DNA of 38,773 nucleotides. Source: Salinisphaera shabanensis E1L3A. GTDB taxonomy: Bacteria; Pseudomonadota; Gammaproteobacteria; Nevskiales; Salinisphaeraceae. The stretch spans positions 1 through 38,773 of the forward strand of contig NZ_AFNV02000032.1 of NCBI RefSeq assembly GCF_000215955.2. The letters are read 5' to 3'. The position numbers were made by a program, and so were the translations under genes. The notes beneath the pieces are model-generated. The model saw nothing but the letters and a program-made list of their open reading frames with translations. It was not told the origin of the DNA and searched no databases. Below are positions 1-8,457 of this stretch, one piece after another; within the stretch, counting starts at the first letter, position 1; every line of letters begins with the position of its first letter.

Positions 1-9
1 CCGCGCGTG

Positions 10-645
10 TCAGAGCCCTGCGAGGCGCTCACTCAGCTCTTCGTCCGCCATCAGGCGCTCGACCTGTGCTGCGCTTGCACGTGCCATGGGCTGCCCATCG
101 ACAAGACTGCGCGGCGCTTCACGGATTTCAGTCGCCCCGAACAGCGTCGCTTCGAAGCGATGGTCGCCGGCGACGAAACGAAACGCGGGGTAAAAACGAT
201 GCGCATCGCGGGCGACCTTGTAACGTCGCTCGACGATTTCGAAAGGAATACCCTGGCTTTGCAGGAAGAAGTCGAAGCTCTCCGAATGCTCGGCAAACAC
301 ATGAAGCTGAATATCGGAGTTGTCATCGGCCAAGCCGGACAGCACGTCACCAACCAGGCGAGGCTTGAAATCGGCGAACAACGCCATCGCTTTGAGCGCG
401 GCTTCGCGCATGGCGCGCAACTGGGCCGGCTGCTGGTCGCCCGCGAACAGGCGCTGATATTCGGCGAGCGCGGCTTCGATCTCGCTATTCTTGGGCAGAA
501 TGCTGTTGCGCACATCGATACCCAAATGCTGAGCCGCCTTCTGTTTCGCAATACGGAAATCACGAATGCCCTGCTCGGCCATGAGCCGAGCGGCCAGCTG
601 CGCCATGTGCTGGCGCTGTGCTGCCTGTTTGCGCGCACTTGCCAT
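10..645 (-). CDS. conserved protein of unknown function, possible nucleotidyltransferase-like fold
   Basis: About 211 residues from an ATG at 645; another ATG at 657 abuts an AGGAG and would add four residues. The N-terminal third is an amphipathic, Ala/Gln/Arg-rich helical region (ARKQAAQRQH, then LAARLMAEQGI and a DF-IAKQKAAQHLG stretch). The C-terminal half holds a region around LVGDVLSGLADDNSDIQLHVF, whose G-x..SDI pattern resembles nucleotidyltransferase-fold proteins, and a conserved-looking EAPRSLVDGQPMARA near the end. I recognise the overall pattern from unannotated proteobacterial proteins but cannot assign a function. It lies downstream of mrcA on the same strand, about 125 bases away with a hairpin between, so co-transcription is possible but not shown. 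The nucleotidyltransferase idea is inference; an RNA- or nucleotide-related role would be speculation. There is no signal peptide or membrane segment, so it is probably cytoplasmic. Confidence 0.7.
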   Translation of the reverse strand: MASARKQAAQRQHMAQLAARLMAEQGIRDFRIAKQKAAQHLGIDVRNSILPKNSEIEAALAEYQRLFAGDQQPAQLRAMREAALKAMALFADFKPRLVGDVLSGLADDNSDIQLHVFAEHSESFDFFLQSQGIPFEIVERRYKVARDAHRFYPAFRFVAGDHRFEATLFGATEIREAPRSLVDGQPMARASAAQVERLMADEELSERLAGL

Positions 646-734
646 GGCTCGAATCATCTCCTGAATATGCCGTACTGAATGCGTACCGAAAACCGGGCGT
701 AAGAGGGCCGGGCTCGATCTGCGGCTCGATACAA

Positions 735-763
735 CCACCACCGTGCATGAGCTGCGGCGGTGG
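735..763 (-). terminator. hairpin between mrcA and the downstream gene
   Basis: Arms ccaccaccg (735-743) and cggcggtgg (755-763) pair over nine positions with one G-T type mismatch and an 11-base loop. It starts nine bases past the mrcA stop. No T-run follows on the minus strand, so it may be a partial or factor-assisted terminator, or a 3' end stabiliser, rather than a full intrinsic terminator. Confidence 0.35.
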
Positions 764-771
764 CTCAACGC

Positions 772-3150
772 TTAGAACAGCTGCTCGACCTCGTTTGAAG
801 GCGCGTTCTTGCCCGAGCGGCGTGCCTCTTCAACCGAAGGGACATTTTCGGGGCGGAAATATTCGGTCATACCGCCCCCTTCAAGCGCACGCTGGCCGGA
901 ATCCGGGTCGATACTCACCGCCACCAGATCACCCGGGCGTGGCGGGATCGCTTCCGGCGTACCATCGAGCGCTACGCGCATGAAATCGATCCACATCGGC
1001 AAGGCCGCATGCCCACCGGTTTCGCTATGGCCCATCGGGGTCAGCTTGTCGAAGCCGACCCAGCTAATACCCACCAGATCGGCATTGAAGCCTACAAACC
1101 AGGCATCGATTTGGTCGTTGGTCGTACCCGTCTTGCCGGACAGATCATTACGTCCGAGCGTCATGGCCCGTCGGCCGGTACCGCGCTTGACCACGTCGCG
1201 CATCATGTCGCCGACCAGCCAGGCGTTGCTGGCATCGATCACACGTTCGGCCAAACGCGAGGCGTCGCGCTTGCTGCCGGTATTTTGCAGCGCAGGGCAA
1301 TTTCTCGTACTGGCGCAAGCGACCTTGGGTTCTGCTTCGAATTCGACATCGCCGCGCCCGTCTTCGATTTTCGCAATGTAATACGGCTTGACCTGAAAGC
1401 CGTCATTGGCGAATACCGCATACGCCTGGGCCATCTGCAGCGGCGAAAACGACGCGCTGCCCAGCGCCATCGACAGGTTGCGCGGAATCTGGTCCTCCGG
1501 CAGGCCAAATTTGGCAATATGCTCTACTGCCGCGTTGATACCGATACTACGCAGCAGGCGAATCGACACCAGATTGCGCGAGTGCACCAGGCCTTCGCGC
1601 ATACGCGTGGGCCCATAGATCCGCCCGCTATAGTTCCGTGGGCGCCAGGCGTCGCTGAGATCGGGACTGTCGTAGACCACCGGCGCGTCATTGATCAGCG
1701 ATGCCGTGGTAAAACCATGTGCCAACGCCGCCGAATAGAGGAACGGCTTGAACGAAGAACCGGGCTGGCGCTGTGCCTGAACGGCACGATTGTATTTCGA
1801 CAACGAGAAGTCGAAACCACCGGCCAGCGCTTCGATACCACCAGTATGCGGGTCCAGCGCGACCATCGCGCCCTGCACCTTCGGAATTTCGGCGAGCGTC
1901 CACGCTTTCGCCTCGTCCTTGCTGCCGGTATAGGCCAGCCGTACCACGTCGCCACGAGACACAAGCTTGCTCGCCGGATCATTGCCACCCAGCCACGACA
2001 TTTGCTTGGCGTCGAGCGTGATCTCGCCGTAGCGCTCGGTCATCAACGTGGCGCTGCGGCGCGCCACATCGGTGACAACCGCCGGGATTAGCCCGCCGGC
2101 CACATTCATTTCTTCGAGCGCGTTCTTCAGCGCCTTGGCGTCGTCCAACGTCGCGCTGTCGAGCGTATCTTCCGGACCGTGCCATTCATGACGGCCGTCG
2201 TAGGCCAGCAAGGCCTTGCGCAACGCCCGATTGGCCGCCCGCTGGCGTTCCGCATCGAGCGTCGTCGTGACGTCGAAGCCGGACGTGTAAGCATCGTCAC
2301 CAAAGCGCGCAACCATGTCCTGACGCACCATTTCGGCGACGTAATCGGCTTCGTAACGATCGTCGGCAACCCGGGCCGTCGCCGTAACCGGCGCCTCACG
2401 CGCGCTGTTATAGGTGTCGTCGTCGATCTCGCCGAGCGCGTGCATGCGCGACAACACATAGTTGCGCCGCTCTACCGCACGCTCGGGATTCGCCATCGGG
2501 TTATAGCGCGACGGCGCTTTCGGCAGCCCCGCGATCATCGCCATCTGCGCGATCGTGAGCTCCTTGAGCGGCTTGTGATAATAGACTTCGGAGGCCGCAC
2601 CGACACCGTACGCACGATTACCCAGATAGATCTTGTTGAGATAGATCTCGAGAATCTGCTCCTTGGTGAGCTTGGATTCCAATCGCAGCGCGAGAATGAT
2701 CTCCTTGATCTTGCGAACGTAGGTGCGATCGTTCGTAAGATAGAGGTTGCGCGCCAACTGCATGGTAATCGTGCTGCCGCCCTGGGTCTTTCGGCCCGTG
2801 GTGGCCAGCACATAGGCCGCGCGCGCGATACCTTGATAATCCACGCCCGGATGCTCGAAGAACCGATCGTCCTCCGCGGCCACAAAGGCCTGTACCAGCG
2901 GCTGCGGGATTTCGTCGTAGGTGCGCGGCAAACGCCGTTCCAGACCGAATTCGCCGATCAGCTTGCGATCGGCTGTATAGACCCGCAGCGGCTCGTTGAG
3001 TTCGGGGTCGCCGATATCGCCAGCACTGGGTAGCTGCGGCCCGAAATAGAGATAAACGCCGGCAACTACCAGAACCGCGAGGGTCGCGGCTGATAGCAAA
3101 CCTGCAAGCAAAAACACCAGAATACGGGCGGCACGCGGCATCGCTTTCAT
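772..3150 (-). CDS. mrcA: penicillin-binding protein 1A (bifunctional peptidoglycan synthase)
   Basis: Class A penicillin-binding protein (PBP1A, also called ponA), 792 residues. It polymerises lipid II into glycan strands and cross-links the stem peptides in the periplasm. A short cytoplasmic N-terminus is followed by one membrane anchor at about residues 9-36. The GT51 transglycosylase domain shows EDDRFFEHPG with catalytic Glu93, GGSTITMQLARN (124-135), RKIKEIILALRLE and KEQILEIYLNKIYLG. An inserted domain (about 310-425) matches the OB-like domain of gammaproteobacterial PBP1A. The transpeptidase has SSFK with nucleophile Ser465 and Lys468, SRN at 524-526 and KTGT at 673-676. All catalytic motifs are intact. 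It is divergent from pilM, the usual arrangement in gammaproteobacteria. The ATG at 3150 gives a normal N-terminus. Confidence 0.97.
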   Translation of the reverse strand: MKAMPRAARILVFLLAGLLSAATLAVLVVAGVYLYFGPQLPSAGDIGDPELNEPLRVYTADRKLIGEFGLERRLPRTYDEIPQPLVQAFVAAEDDRFFEHPGVDYQGIARAAYVLATTGRKTQGGSTITMQLARNLYLTNDRTYVRKIKEIILALRLESKLTKEQILEIYLNKIYLGNRAYGVGAASEVYYHKPLKELTIAQMAMIAGLPKAPSRYNPMANPERAVERRNYVLSRMHALGEIDDDTYNSAREAPVTATARVADDRYEADYVAEMVRQDMVARFGDDAYTSGFDVTTTLDAERQRAANRALRKALLAYDGRHEWHGPEDTLDSATLDDAKALKNALEEMNVAGGLIPAVVTDVARRSATLMTERYGEITLDAKQMSWLGGNDPASKLVSRGDVVRLAYTGSKDEAKAWTLAEIPKVQGAMVALDPHTGGIEALAGGFDFSLSKYNRAVQAQRQPGSSFKPFLYSAALAHGFTTASLINDAPVVYDSPDLSDAWRPRNYSGRIYGPTRMREGLVHSRNLVSIRLLRSIGINAAVEHIAKFGLPEDQIPRNLSMALGSASFSPLQMAQAYAVFANDGFQVKPYYIAKIEDGRGDVEFEAEPKVACASTRNCPALQNTGSKRDASRLAERVIDASNAWLVGDMMRDVVKRGTGRRAMTLGRNDLSGKTGTTNDQIDAWFVGFNADLVGISWVGFDKLTPMGHSETGGHAALPMWIDFMRVALDGTPEAIPPRPGDLVAVSIDPDSGQRALEGGGMTEYFRPENVPSVEEARRSGKNAPSNEVEQLF

Positions 3151-3195
3151 CGAGAATGCGCGGCTCGCGGGCCGCGGGTCGGAAAAACTGCGGCC

Positions 3196-3220
3196 ATGAT
3201 ACCGGGGCCTATTTTTTTTT
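3196..3220 (-). promoter_or_regulatory. possible mrcA -10 element with a nine-base homopolymer upstream
   Basis: On the minus strand a TATCAT hexamer (3196-3201) lies 46 bases before the mrcA start. A run of nine A (3212-3220) sits 10 to 18 bases upstream of it, where spacer and -35 would be. No good -35 hexamer is visible. The homopolymer stands out in GC-rich DNA. The promoter call is inference. Confidence 0.25.
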
Positions 3221-3302
3221 GCCGGGGATGTTGCGGAATCCCTTTGCGCTGCCGATAACCATTAGACGCGCGGATTCAAACGCTTATAAAGGCAGTTCAG
3301 GA

Positions 3303-3330
3303 TTGCCAAGCGCCGCGCCACGAGTATAGT
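3303..3330 (+). promoter_or_regulatory. sigma70-type promoter for the pil operon
   Basis: TTGCCA (3303-3308), a 16-base spacer and TATAGT (3325-3330) form a credible sigma70 promoter. A start near 3337 would give a leader of about 100 bases before pilM at 3438. The 287-base mrcA-pilM intergenic region (3151-3437) holds this and the weaker mrcA candidate, and nothing else I can recognise. Confidence 0.5.
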
Positions 3331-3437
3331 TATACCCGGCATTTCGCGCCGCGGCTCCGTTAATGGGCCGGGGCTGGCGGACACGGGGGTGTTCCGCAGG
3401 CCTGGACCGCAGCGTAAGGCCGATCAGGGGGAGTCGG

Positions 3438-4517
3438 ATGGGGCGATTCGAGCAAATCTTCAAGCCGAGGACACGGCCTTTTTTGGGTGTGGATATCAGC
3501 TCCACGCGCATCAAGGTGCTCGAGCTCGACGGCAAGCCGGGCGCCTACCGCGTGCTCAGCTATGCCAGTGAAGCCCTGCCTTCCGATGCTGTCGCCGACG
3601 ATCAGGTGGTCAATCCTGAAGCCCTGGCGGCAACGATGACGCGCGCTCTGGAGCGCGCCGGCACACGCACACGCGATGCCGCAATCGCTGTTTCCGGGCC
3701 CACCGTGATCAGCAAGGTTATCGATATGCCCGCCGACCTGTCCGACGAGGACATGGAACAGCAGATCGGTTTCGACGCCGAGCAGTACATCCCGCACGCT
3801 ATCGACGAGGTCAACCTCGACTTTCAGGTTCTCGAACGTGACCCGACCAATCCGGACGTCAATCGCGTTCTACTGGTCGCCTGCCGACGCGAGAACATCG
3901 AAACCCGTATCGGCGCGCTCGATATGGCGGGCGTCAAGGTCAAGATCGTGGACGTCGAGGAATATGCGCTACAGAACGCCTCGACGCTTCTCATCGAACA
4001 AACCCCCGCGCTGGCCAATGGTTCCAGCGTCGCCGTATTCGATGTCGGCGCTCACCAGACCCGGCTGAGCGTGCAGCACAACGGCCGCCACGTGTATTCG
4101 CGCGAACTGTCTTTCGGCGGGCATAGCCTGGCTACACGACTGATCGATCGACACGACCTGAGGGACACCGATCAACTGCGCGCGCAGCTACGCACGGGCG
4201 AACTCGACGGGGCGGCGATCGCCAGCGATATCTCCGACTTTGCCGAACGCCTGGCCGGCCAGATCGAGCGCGCCCTGCAATTCTATATTTCGGCCAGTTC
4301 GCGCGACGAAGCGGTCGAACAAGTCGTTTTGGTGGGCGGTGCGACGCTTTACCCGGGCCTAGAAGCGGCAATCACGCGGCATATGTCGCGGCCGTTCACG
4401 CTCGGTAATCCGCTGGCCGGAATGCTCGCGAGCAGCCGCGCGCGGCGCAACCACGTCGACCAGGAAGCTTCGGCATTGATGGTTGCAACCGGTCTGGCAT
4501 TGAGGTCGATCCGATGA
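3438..4517 (+). CDS. pilM: type IV pilus inner-membrane platform protein PilM
   Basis: Actin-like cytoplasmic ATP-binding protein, 359 residues, that binds the cytoplasmic tail of PilN and links the pilus motor to the PilN-PilO-PilP alignment complex. The actin-fold nucleotide motifs are visible: LGVDISSTRIKVLEL near the N-terminus (phosphate 1), VAVFDVGAHQTRLSV in the middle (phosphate 2) and VVLVGGATLYPGL near the C-terminus (adenosine). The ATG at 3438 is chosen because an AGGGGGAG ribosome-binding site precedes it and the protein then starts MGRFEQIFK, as in known PilM; an in-frame start at 3363 would add an atypical 25-residue leader. Its stop overlaps the pilN start by four bases (ATGA), indicating translational coupling in pilMNOPQ. 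Confidence 0.96.
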   Translation: MGRFEQIFKPRTRPFLGVDISSTRIKVLELDGKPGAYRVLSYASEALPSDAVADDQVVNPEALAATMTRALERAGTRTRDAAIAVSGPTVISKVIDMPADLSDEDMEQQIGFDAEQYIPHAIDEVNLDFQVLERDPTNPDVNRVLLVACRRENIETRIGALDMAGVKVKIVDVEEYALQNASTLLIEQTPALANGSSVAVFDVGAHQTRLSVQHNGRHVYSRELSFGGHSLATRLIDRHDLRDTDQLRAQLRTGELDGAAIASDISDFAERLAGQIERALQFYISASSRDEAVEQVVLVGGATLYPGLEAAITRHMSRPFTLGNPLAGMLASSRARRNHVDQEASALMVATGLALRSIR

Positions 4518-5128
4518 GCGCGCTGATTCGAATCAATCTTCTCGATTGGCGCGCTGCCGCCCGCGAGCGTCGGCGCAAGCAGTTTCTGGGCGCGCTGGTA
4601 TTCGCCGCGCTGGCCAGCTTGGTGCTCGTGATCGTGCTACCGATGCTCTATTACAACCATCTCACCGAGATACAGGAATCGCGCAACCGTTATCTGGAAA
4701 ACCAGATTGCGATTGCCGACCGGCAGCTCGTGGAAATACGCGCGCTGCAGAAAACGCGTGAAAGCCTGATCACGCGCATGCGCATCATCGAACAACTACA
4801 GCAGTCGCGCTCGGGCATCGTCCACTACTTCGACGAACTGGTCGACACCATTCCCAACGGGGTCTATCTCACGGCGCTCGCGCAAAAAGGCAACGCCACC
4901 AATCTAGACGGCGTGGCCGAATCGAACGCGCGCGTGTCCGATTACATGGTCAATCTCGACGGCTCCGAATGGTTCGCCGACCCACGCCTGATCGTGATCA
5001 AGTCGAGCGAAAACGGCCCCCAGCGCTTTGCTGACTTCACGCTTACGGTCCGTGGCGACAGTCCCTCAAAGAACACGAACGATGATGCCGCGGCCAATGC
5101 CGGCAACGCAGGGGCGCCGCGCTCATGA
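4514..5128 (+). CDS. pilN: type IV pilus assembly protein PilN
   Basis: Bitopic inner-membrane protein, 204 residues, of the pilus alignment complex. The N-terminal cytoplasmic segment IRINLLDWRA matches the conserved PilN motif (INLLPWR type) that binds PilM. One membrane span lies at about residues 25-46. A coiled-coil segment (about 50-95, ending in LQKTRESLITRMRIIEQLQQSR) follows, then a periplasmic ferredoxin-like domain that pairs with PilO. The C-terminal tail is Asn/Ala/Gly rich and likely disordered. It overlaps both neighbours by four bases (4514-4517 and 5125-5128), so its translation is coupled to pilM and pilO. Confidence 0.95.
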   Translation: MSALIRINLLDWRAAARERRRKQFLGALVFAALASLVLVIVLPMLYYNHLTEIQESRNRYLENQIAIADRQLVEIRALQKTRESLITRMRIIEQLQQSRSGIVHYFDELVDTIPNGVYLTALAQKGNATNLDGVAESNARVSDYMVNLDGSEWFADPRLIVIKSSENGPQRFADFTLTVRGDSPSKNTNDDAAANAGNAGAPRS

Positions 5129-5766
5129 AGAGTTTAAGAGAGTACATCGAGGAACTGCGCAGCCTCGACCAGAACAACATCGGCAGCTGGCCAACCTGGG
5201 CCTACGGCTTCGCCATCATCCTGGTGTGTGCGGTCATCATCGCGATCGGCACCTGGTATTTCGTTCTGCCCAAGCAGGAAACACTGGAGCGTGTTTCGGC
5301 ACGCGAGCCGGAACTCAAGCAGACCTTCGAGTCCAAGCAGCGGCTGGTCGCCAATATCGACGCCTACCGCACCCAGCTCGAAGCCATGGAATTGCAGTTC
5401 GGCGCCCTGCTCCAGCAGCTACCCAGCAAGACCGAAGTACCCAGCCTGCTCAACGATATCTCGCAAACGCGTATCGCCAGCGGTCTGGAAGAAGAGCTGT
5501 TCAAACCCCGTCCGGAAAACCCGCAGGACTTCTACGCAATTCTTCCGAACGACCTAATCGTGACCGGCACCTATCACGAACTCGGACACTTCGTATCCGG
5601 CGTCGCGGCGCTGTCGCGCATCGTCACGATCGAAAACATCAATATCGAGCCAATCGAGCAAGGCGATGAAAGCGGCGAGCTGCGCATGAGCATGACCGTG
5701 AATACGTATCGCTATCTCGAAGACGCCGGCGACACGACCCAGCCCGCCGGGAGCAAGGCCCAATGA
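5125..5766 (+). CDS. pilO: type IV pilus assembly protein PilO
   Basis: Inner-membrane protein, 213 residues, that heterodimerises with PilN and contacts PilP in the periplasm, aligning the inner-membrane platform with the PilQ secretin. It has a short cytoplasmic N-terminus, a single span at about residues 27-48, a coiled coil (about 50-100, including LERVSAREPELKQTFESKQ) and a C-terminal periplasmic domain with the family-typical ITGTYHELG-like sequence (here IVTGTYHELGHFVSGVAAL), which is the clearest family signature. It begins at the ATGA overlap with pilN and ends in an ATGA overlap with pilP. Confidence 0.95.
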   Translation: MKSLREYIEELRSLDQNNIGSWPTWAYGFAIILVCAVIIAIGTWYFVLPKQETLERVSAREPELKQTFESKQRLVANIDAYRTQLEAMELQFGALLQQLPSKTEVPSLLNDISQTRIASGLEEELFKPRPENPQDFYAILPNDLIVTGTYHELGHFVSGVAALSRIVTIENINIEPIEQGDESGELRMSMTVNTYRYLEDAGDTTQPAGSKAQ

Positions 5767-6275
5767 TGCCGTACAAGCGAGCGAGCGCTATCGCAGGGCT
5801 GTGTCTGGTGCTTGCGGGTTGCGGCGGCGACGACCGCGATCTGCAGAACTTCGTGGCCGAAGTGAAGCAGCGCCCGGCCGCGCCGATCGAGCCGATTCCG
5901 GAAATCGCCCCGTATACGCCCTATACCTACGAACCCGACGGGCGGCGCACACCGTTCACGCCTACCACGCCGCGGCGTGAAGTCAATCGCAATAACGGTC
6001 TCGCGCCCGACGCGGATCGGCCGCGCGAAGCGCTCGAAGCGTTCCCGCTCGATTCGCTCCGTCTGGTCGGAACGATTTCGAGCCGCGGTGTGACCTATGC
6101 CCTTATCCAAGCGCCCGACGGTGTCGTGCATCGCGTCACACGCGGCGCCCACCTCGGACAGAACTACGGTGAGATCGACGGCATTTCCGACAACGGCGTC
6201 CTTCTGACCGAAATCGTACCGGACGGCCTCGGCGGTTATATCCGTCGCCCGGCCACGATCGCCCCATCGCGGTGA
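5763..6275 (+). CDS. pilP: type IV pilus lipoprotein PilP
   Basis: Lipoprotein, 170 residues, that connects the PilN/PilO complex to the N0 domain of the PilQ secretin. The N-terminus has a lipoprotein signal with lipobox LAGC, Cys20 being the predicted acylated residue. A Pro-rich flexible linker follows (about 35-75, PIEPIPEIAPYTPYTYEP), then a compact beta domain with the PilP/GspC-like pattern LDSLRLVGTI...ALIQAPDGVVHRVTRGAHLGQNYG. Gly-Gly directly after the lipidated Cys does not suggest inner-membrane retention. The start overlaps pilO by four bases. Confidence 0.95.
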   Translation: MMPYKRASAIAGLCLVLAGCGGDDRDLQNFVAEVKQRPAAPIEPIPEIAPYTPYTYEPDGRRTPFTPTTPRREVNRNNGLAPDADRPREALEAFPLDSLRLVGTISSRGVTYALIQAPDGVVHRVTRGAHLGQNYGEIDGISDNGVLLTEIVPDGLGGYIRRPATIAPSR

Positions 6276-6289
6276 AAGAGAAGCAGATT

Positions 6290-8398
6290 ATGAGCAGACC
6301 GATTGCACGCATTTCCTCGCACACGCGCCGTGTATCCCGGCGCTGGCTGGTCCTTGCCCTGCTTTTCGCCGGCGCCACGACGTCCGCGCAGGCAGCAACA
6401 AACACGCTTACCGCCGTCGATGCAGCGGCGACGAGTACCAGCCAGGTGACGATTCGGCTCACCATGGCCGAAAGCGCGCCGATTCCATCGGTGTTCACCG
6501 TTAACGAACCGGCACGCCTGTCCATCGACCTTCCGGATACGGAACTGGACGTCCAAAAGCGCTATCAACGTATCGAAGAAGGCGCAGTCCAGGCCATCGC
6601 CCTGGCAGCGGGCGAAAATCGTACGCGCGTGGTGATCGAGCTCACCACCATGACCGACTACACGGTCAACCGCGACGGCAACACCATCCTTATTGGCATC
6701 GGCGGCGAAGCCGCACCCCAAGTCACTCGTGCGTCGGTACGGCCGCAAACCGCCCCGCAGCCGATCACCGAGCGCGACTACCAGACCCAGGCCGCCTCCA
6801 TTCGTGGTCCTCAGGTACGCGATATCGATTTCCGTCGAGGCGAAGACGGCGCCGGCCGTATCGAAATCGCGCTCGACGGGGTGAATGGCGCGGTCGATGT
6901 CAGTGAACGCGGCGGCCAAGTGATTGCAAACATGCCGGGCGTCACCCTACCCAACGCTCTCGAGCGGCGCCTGGATGTGCTCGATTTTGCCACCCCAGTG
7001 AAAACCATCGACGCCATGTCACGCGACGGTGGCACCCGCATTGTCATCACCCCGGTCTCGGGTGCGGATTTCGAACAAATTGCTTACCAGACCGGCGACC
7101 GCTTCTATATCGAGTTGCAGCCCCTGAACGCGAGCGAACAGGCCGAACGTGAAGCAGAGGAACCGCAGTACACCGGCCAGCGTATTTCCCTATCGTTCCA
7201 GAACATCGATGTCCGCGCCGTACTGCAGATCGTGGCCGATGTCGCCGACGTGAATATGGTCGTATCCGATAGCGTCAGCGGCAACATCGCGCTGCGCCTG
7301 GAAGACGTGCCGTGGGATCAGGCGCTGGACATCATCCTTCAGTCCAAAGGCCTGGGCATGCGCCGCGAGAACAACGTCATCACGGTCGCCCCGTTAGCCG
7401 AGATCGCCGCGCGCGAGCAAGCCGAACTGGCGGCTCAGCAGGCCACCACCAATCTCGCGCCCCTGCGCTCTGAGATCATCCAGATCAACTACGCCCGGGC
7501 CGGCGAACTGGCTGCGCTGCTGCGCAGCACGACCGGTGAGCTGTCGCTATTGTCCGAACGCGGCCAGGTCACGGTGGACGAACGCACCAACAGCCTGCTG
7601 ATCAACGAAACCCGCGACAAGCTCGAAGAGATTCGCAGCGTCATCAACCGCCTGGACATCCCGGTTCGTCAGGTGCTCATCGAGTCGCGCATCGTGGTGG
7701 CCAATCGCGAGTTCTCTCGCAATCTCGGTGTGTCGTCATCAGCAACCGATAACGCAGCATTCGAATCTCCAACCGATGGTAATTACCTGGCCGATACCGG
7801 GTACACCGTCAACCTCCCGGTGACCAATCCGGCCGGTACGATTACGACCAGCATTGTCGGCGATACGTTCAATCTAGATCTCGCACTATCGGCCCTCGAA
7901 TCTGAAAATCGTGGCGAGATCATATCCGCGCCGCGAGTTATTACCGGCAATGCCAAGGAAGCGAAGATCGAACAGGGTGTGGAGATTCCCTATCTAGAAG
8001 CCGCGTCCAGCGGCGCGGCCACCGTGGAATTCAAGGAAGCGGTACTCGGGTTGACGGTCACACCGCAAATCACGCCAGACGAACGCGTAATCATGGATCT
8101 CTTCGTCACGCAAGATACCCAGGGTGATACGATCAGCGTGCAAGGTGGCGGCAGCGTACCCTCCATTAATACCCGAAGCCTGAGCACTCAGGTCTTGGTG
8201 GATAACGGTGACACCGTTGTGCTGGGTGGTATCTACGAACAGGAAAATCGGGACGTCGCAGATCGAATACCGCTACTCTCAGAAATCCCGCTCGTTGGCA
8301 GCCTTTTCCGACGCACTCAGCGTCAGCGGGACAAGCGAGAACTACTGTTGTTCGTCACGCCCAAAATTCTCAGGGACCAACTCAAGCTTGATAACTAG
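6290..8398 (+). CDS. pilQ: type IV pilus outer-membrane secretin PilQ
   Basis: Secretin, 702 residues, that forms the outer-membrane gate for the pilus fibre. In order: signal peptide with hydrophobic core (about 19-29) and SAQA-A cleavage near residue 35; two AMIN peptidoglycan-binding domains (about 40-130 and 165-275); an STN/N0 domain (about 295-370, ISLSFQNIDVRAVLQIVADVADVNMVV); a secretin N1 domain (about 390-460, IIQINYARAGELAALL); and the secretin barrel, ending in IPLLSEIPLVGSLFR and ELLLFVTPKIL. The ATG at 6290 has an AGAGAAG-like site upstream. A GTG at 6272 would overlap the pilP stop by four bases and continue the coupling pattern, adding six residues; either is possible. PilP and PilQ are contiguous and all domains are intact. 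Confidence 0.96.
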   Translation: MSRPIARISSHTRRVSRRWLVLALLFAGATTSAQAATNTLTAVDAAATSTSQVTIRLTMAESAPIPSVFTVNEPARLSIDLPDTELDVQKRYQRIEEGAVQAIALAAGENRTRVVIELTTMTDYTVNRDGNTILIGIGGEAAPQVTRASVRPQTAPQPITERDYQTQAASIRGPQVRDIDFRRGEDGAGRIEIALDGVNGAVDVSERGGQVIANMPGVTLPNALERRLDVLDFATPVKTIDAMSRDGGTRIVITPVSGADFEQIAYQTGDRFYIELQPLNASEQAEREAEEPQYTGQRISLSFQNIDVRAVLQIVADVADVNMVVSDSVSGNIALRLEDVPWDQALDIILQSKGLGMRRENNVITVAPLAEIAAREQAELAAQQATTNLAPLRSEIIQINYARAGELAALLRSTTGELSLLSERGQVTVDERTNSLLINETRDKLEEIRSVINRLDIPVRQVLIESRIVVANREFSRNLGVSSSATDNAAFESPTDGNYLADTGYTVNLPVTNPAGTITTSIVGDTFNLDLALSALESENRGEIISAPRVITGNAKEAKIEQGVEIPYLEAASSGAATVEFKEAVLGLTVTPQITPDERVIMDLFVTQDTQGDTISVQGGGSVPSINTRSLSTQVLVDNGDTVVLGGIYEQENRDVADRIPLLSEIPLVGSLFRRTQRQRDKRELLLFVTPKILRDQLKLDN

Positions 8399-8457
8399 TC
8401 CTGTCTTTATCGACTAAATTAATTACAGAAACGTTCTTAAATATTCGAGGGGAAGAA

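Noticed and set aside
1009-2091. Long open frame on the plus strand inside mrcA
   Set aside because: It is antisense to a gene with complete catalytic motifs, has a composition dominated by Arg/His/Gln and shows no family motif; long shadow frames are expected in GC-rich DNA.
8388-8457. Promoter in the AT-rich pilQ to lipoprotein gap
   Set aside because: A TTGATA and several AT-rich hexamers exist but none are at an acceptable spacing, so I could not support a specific promoter.
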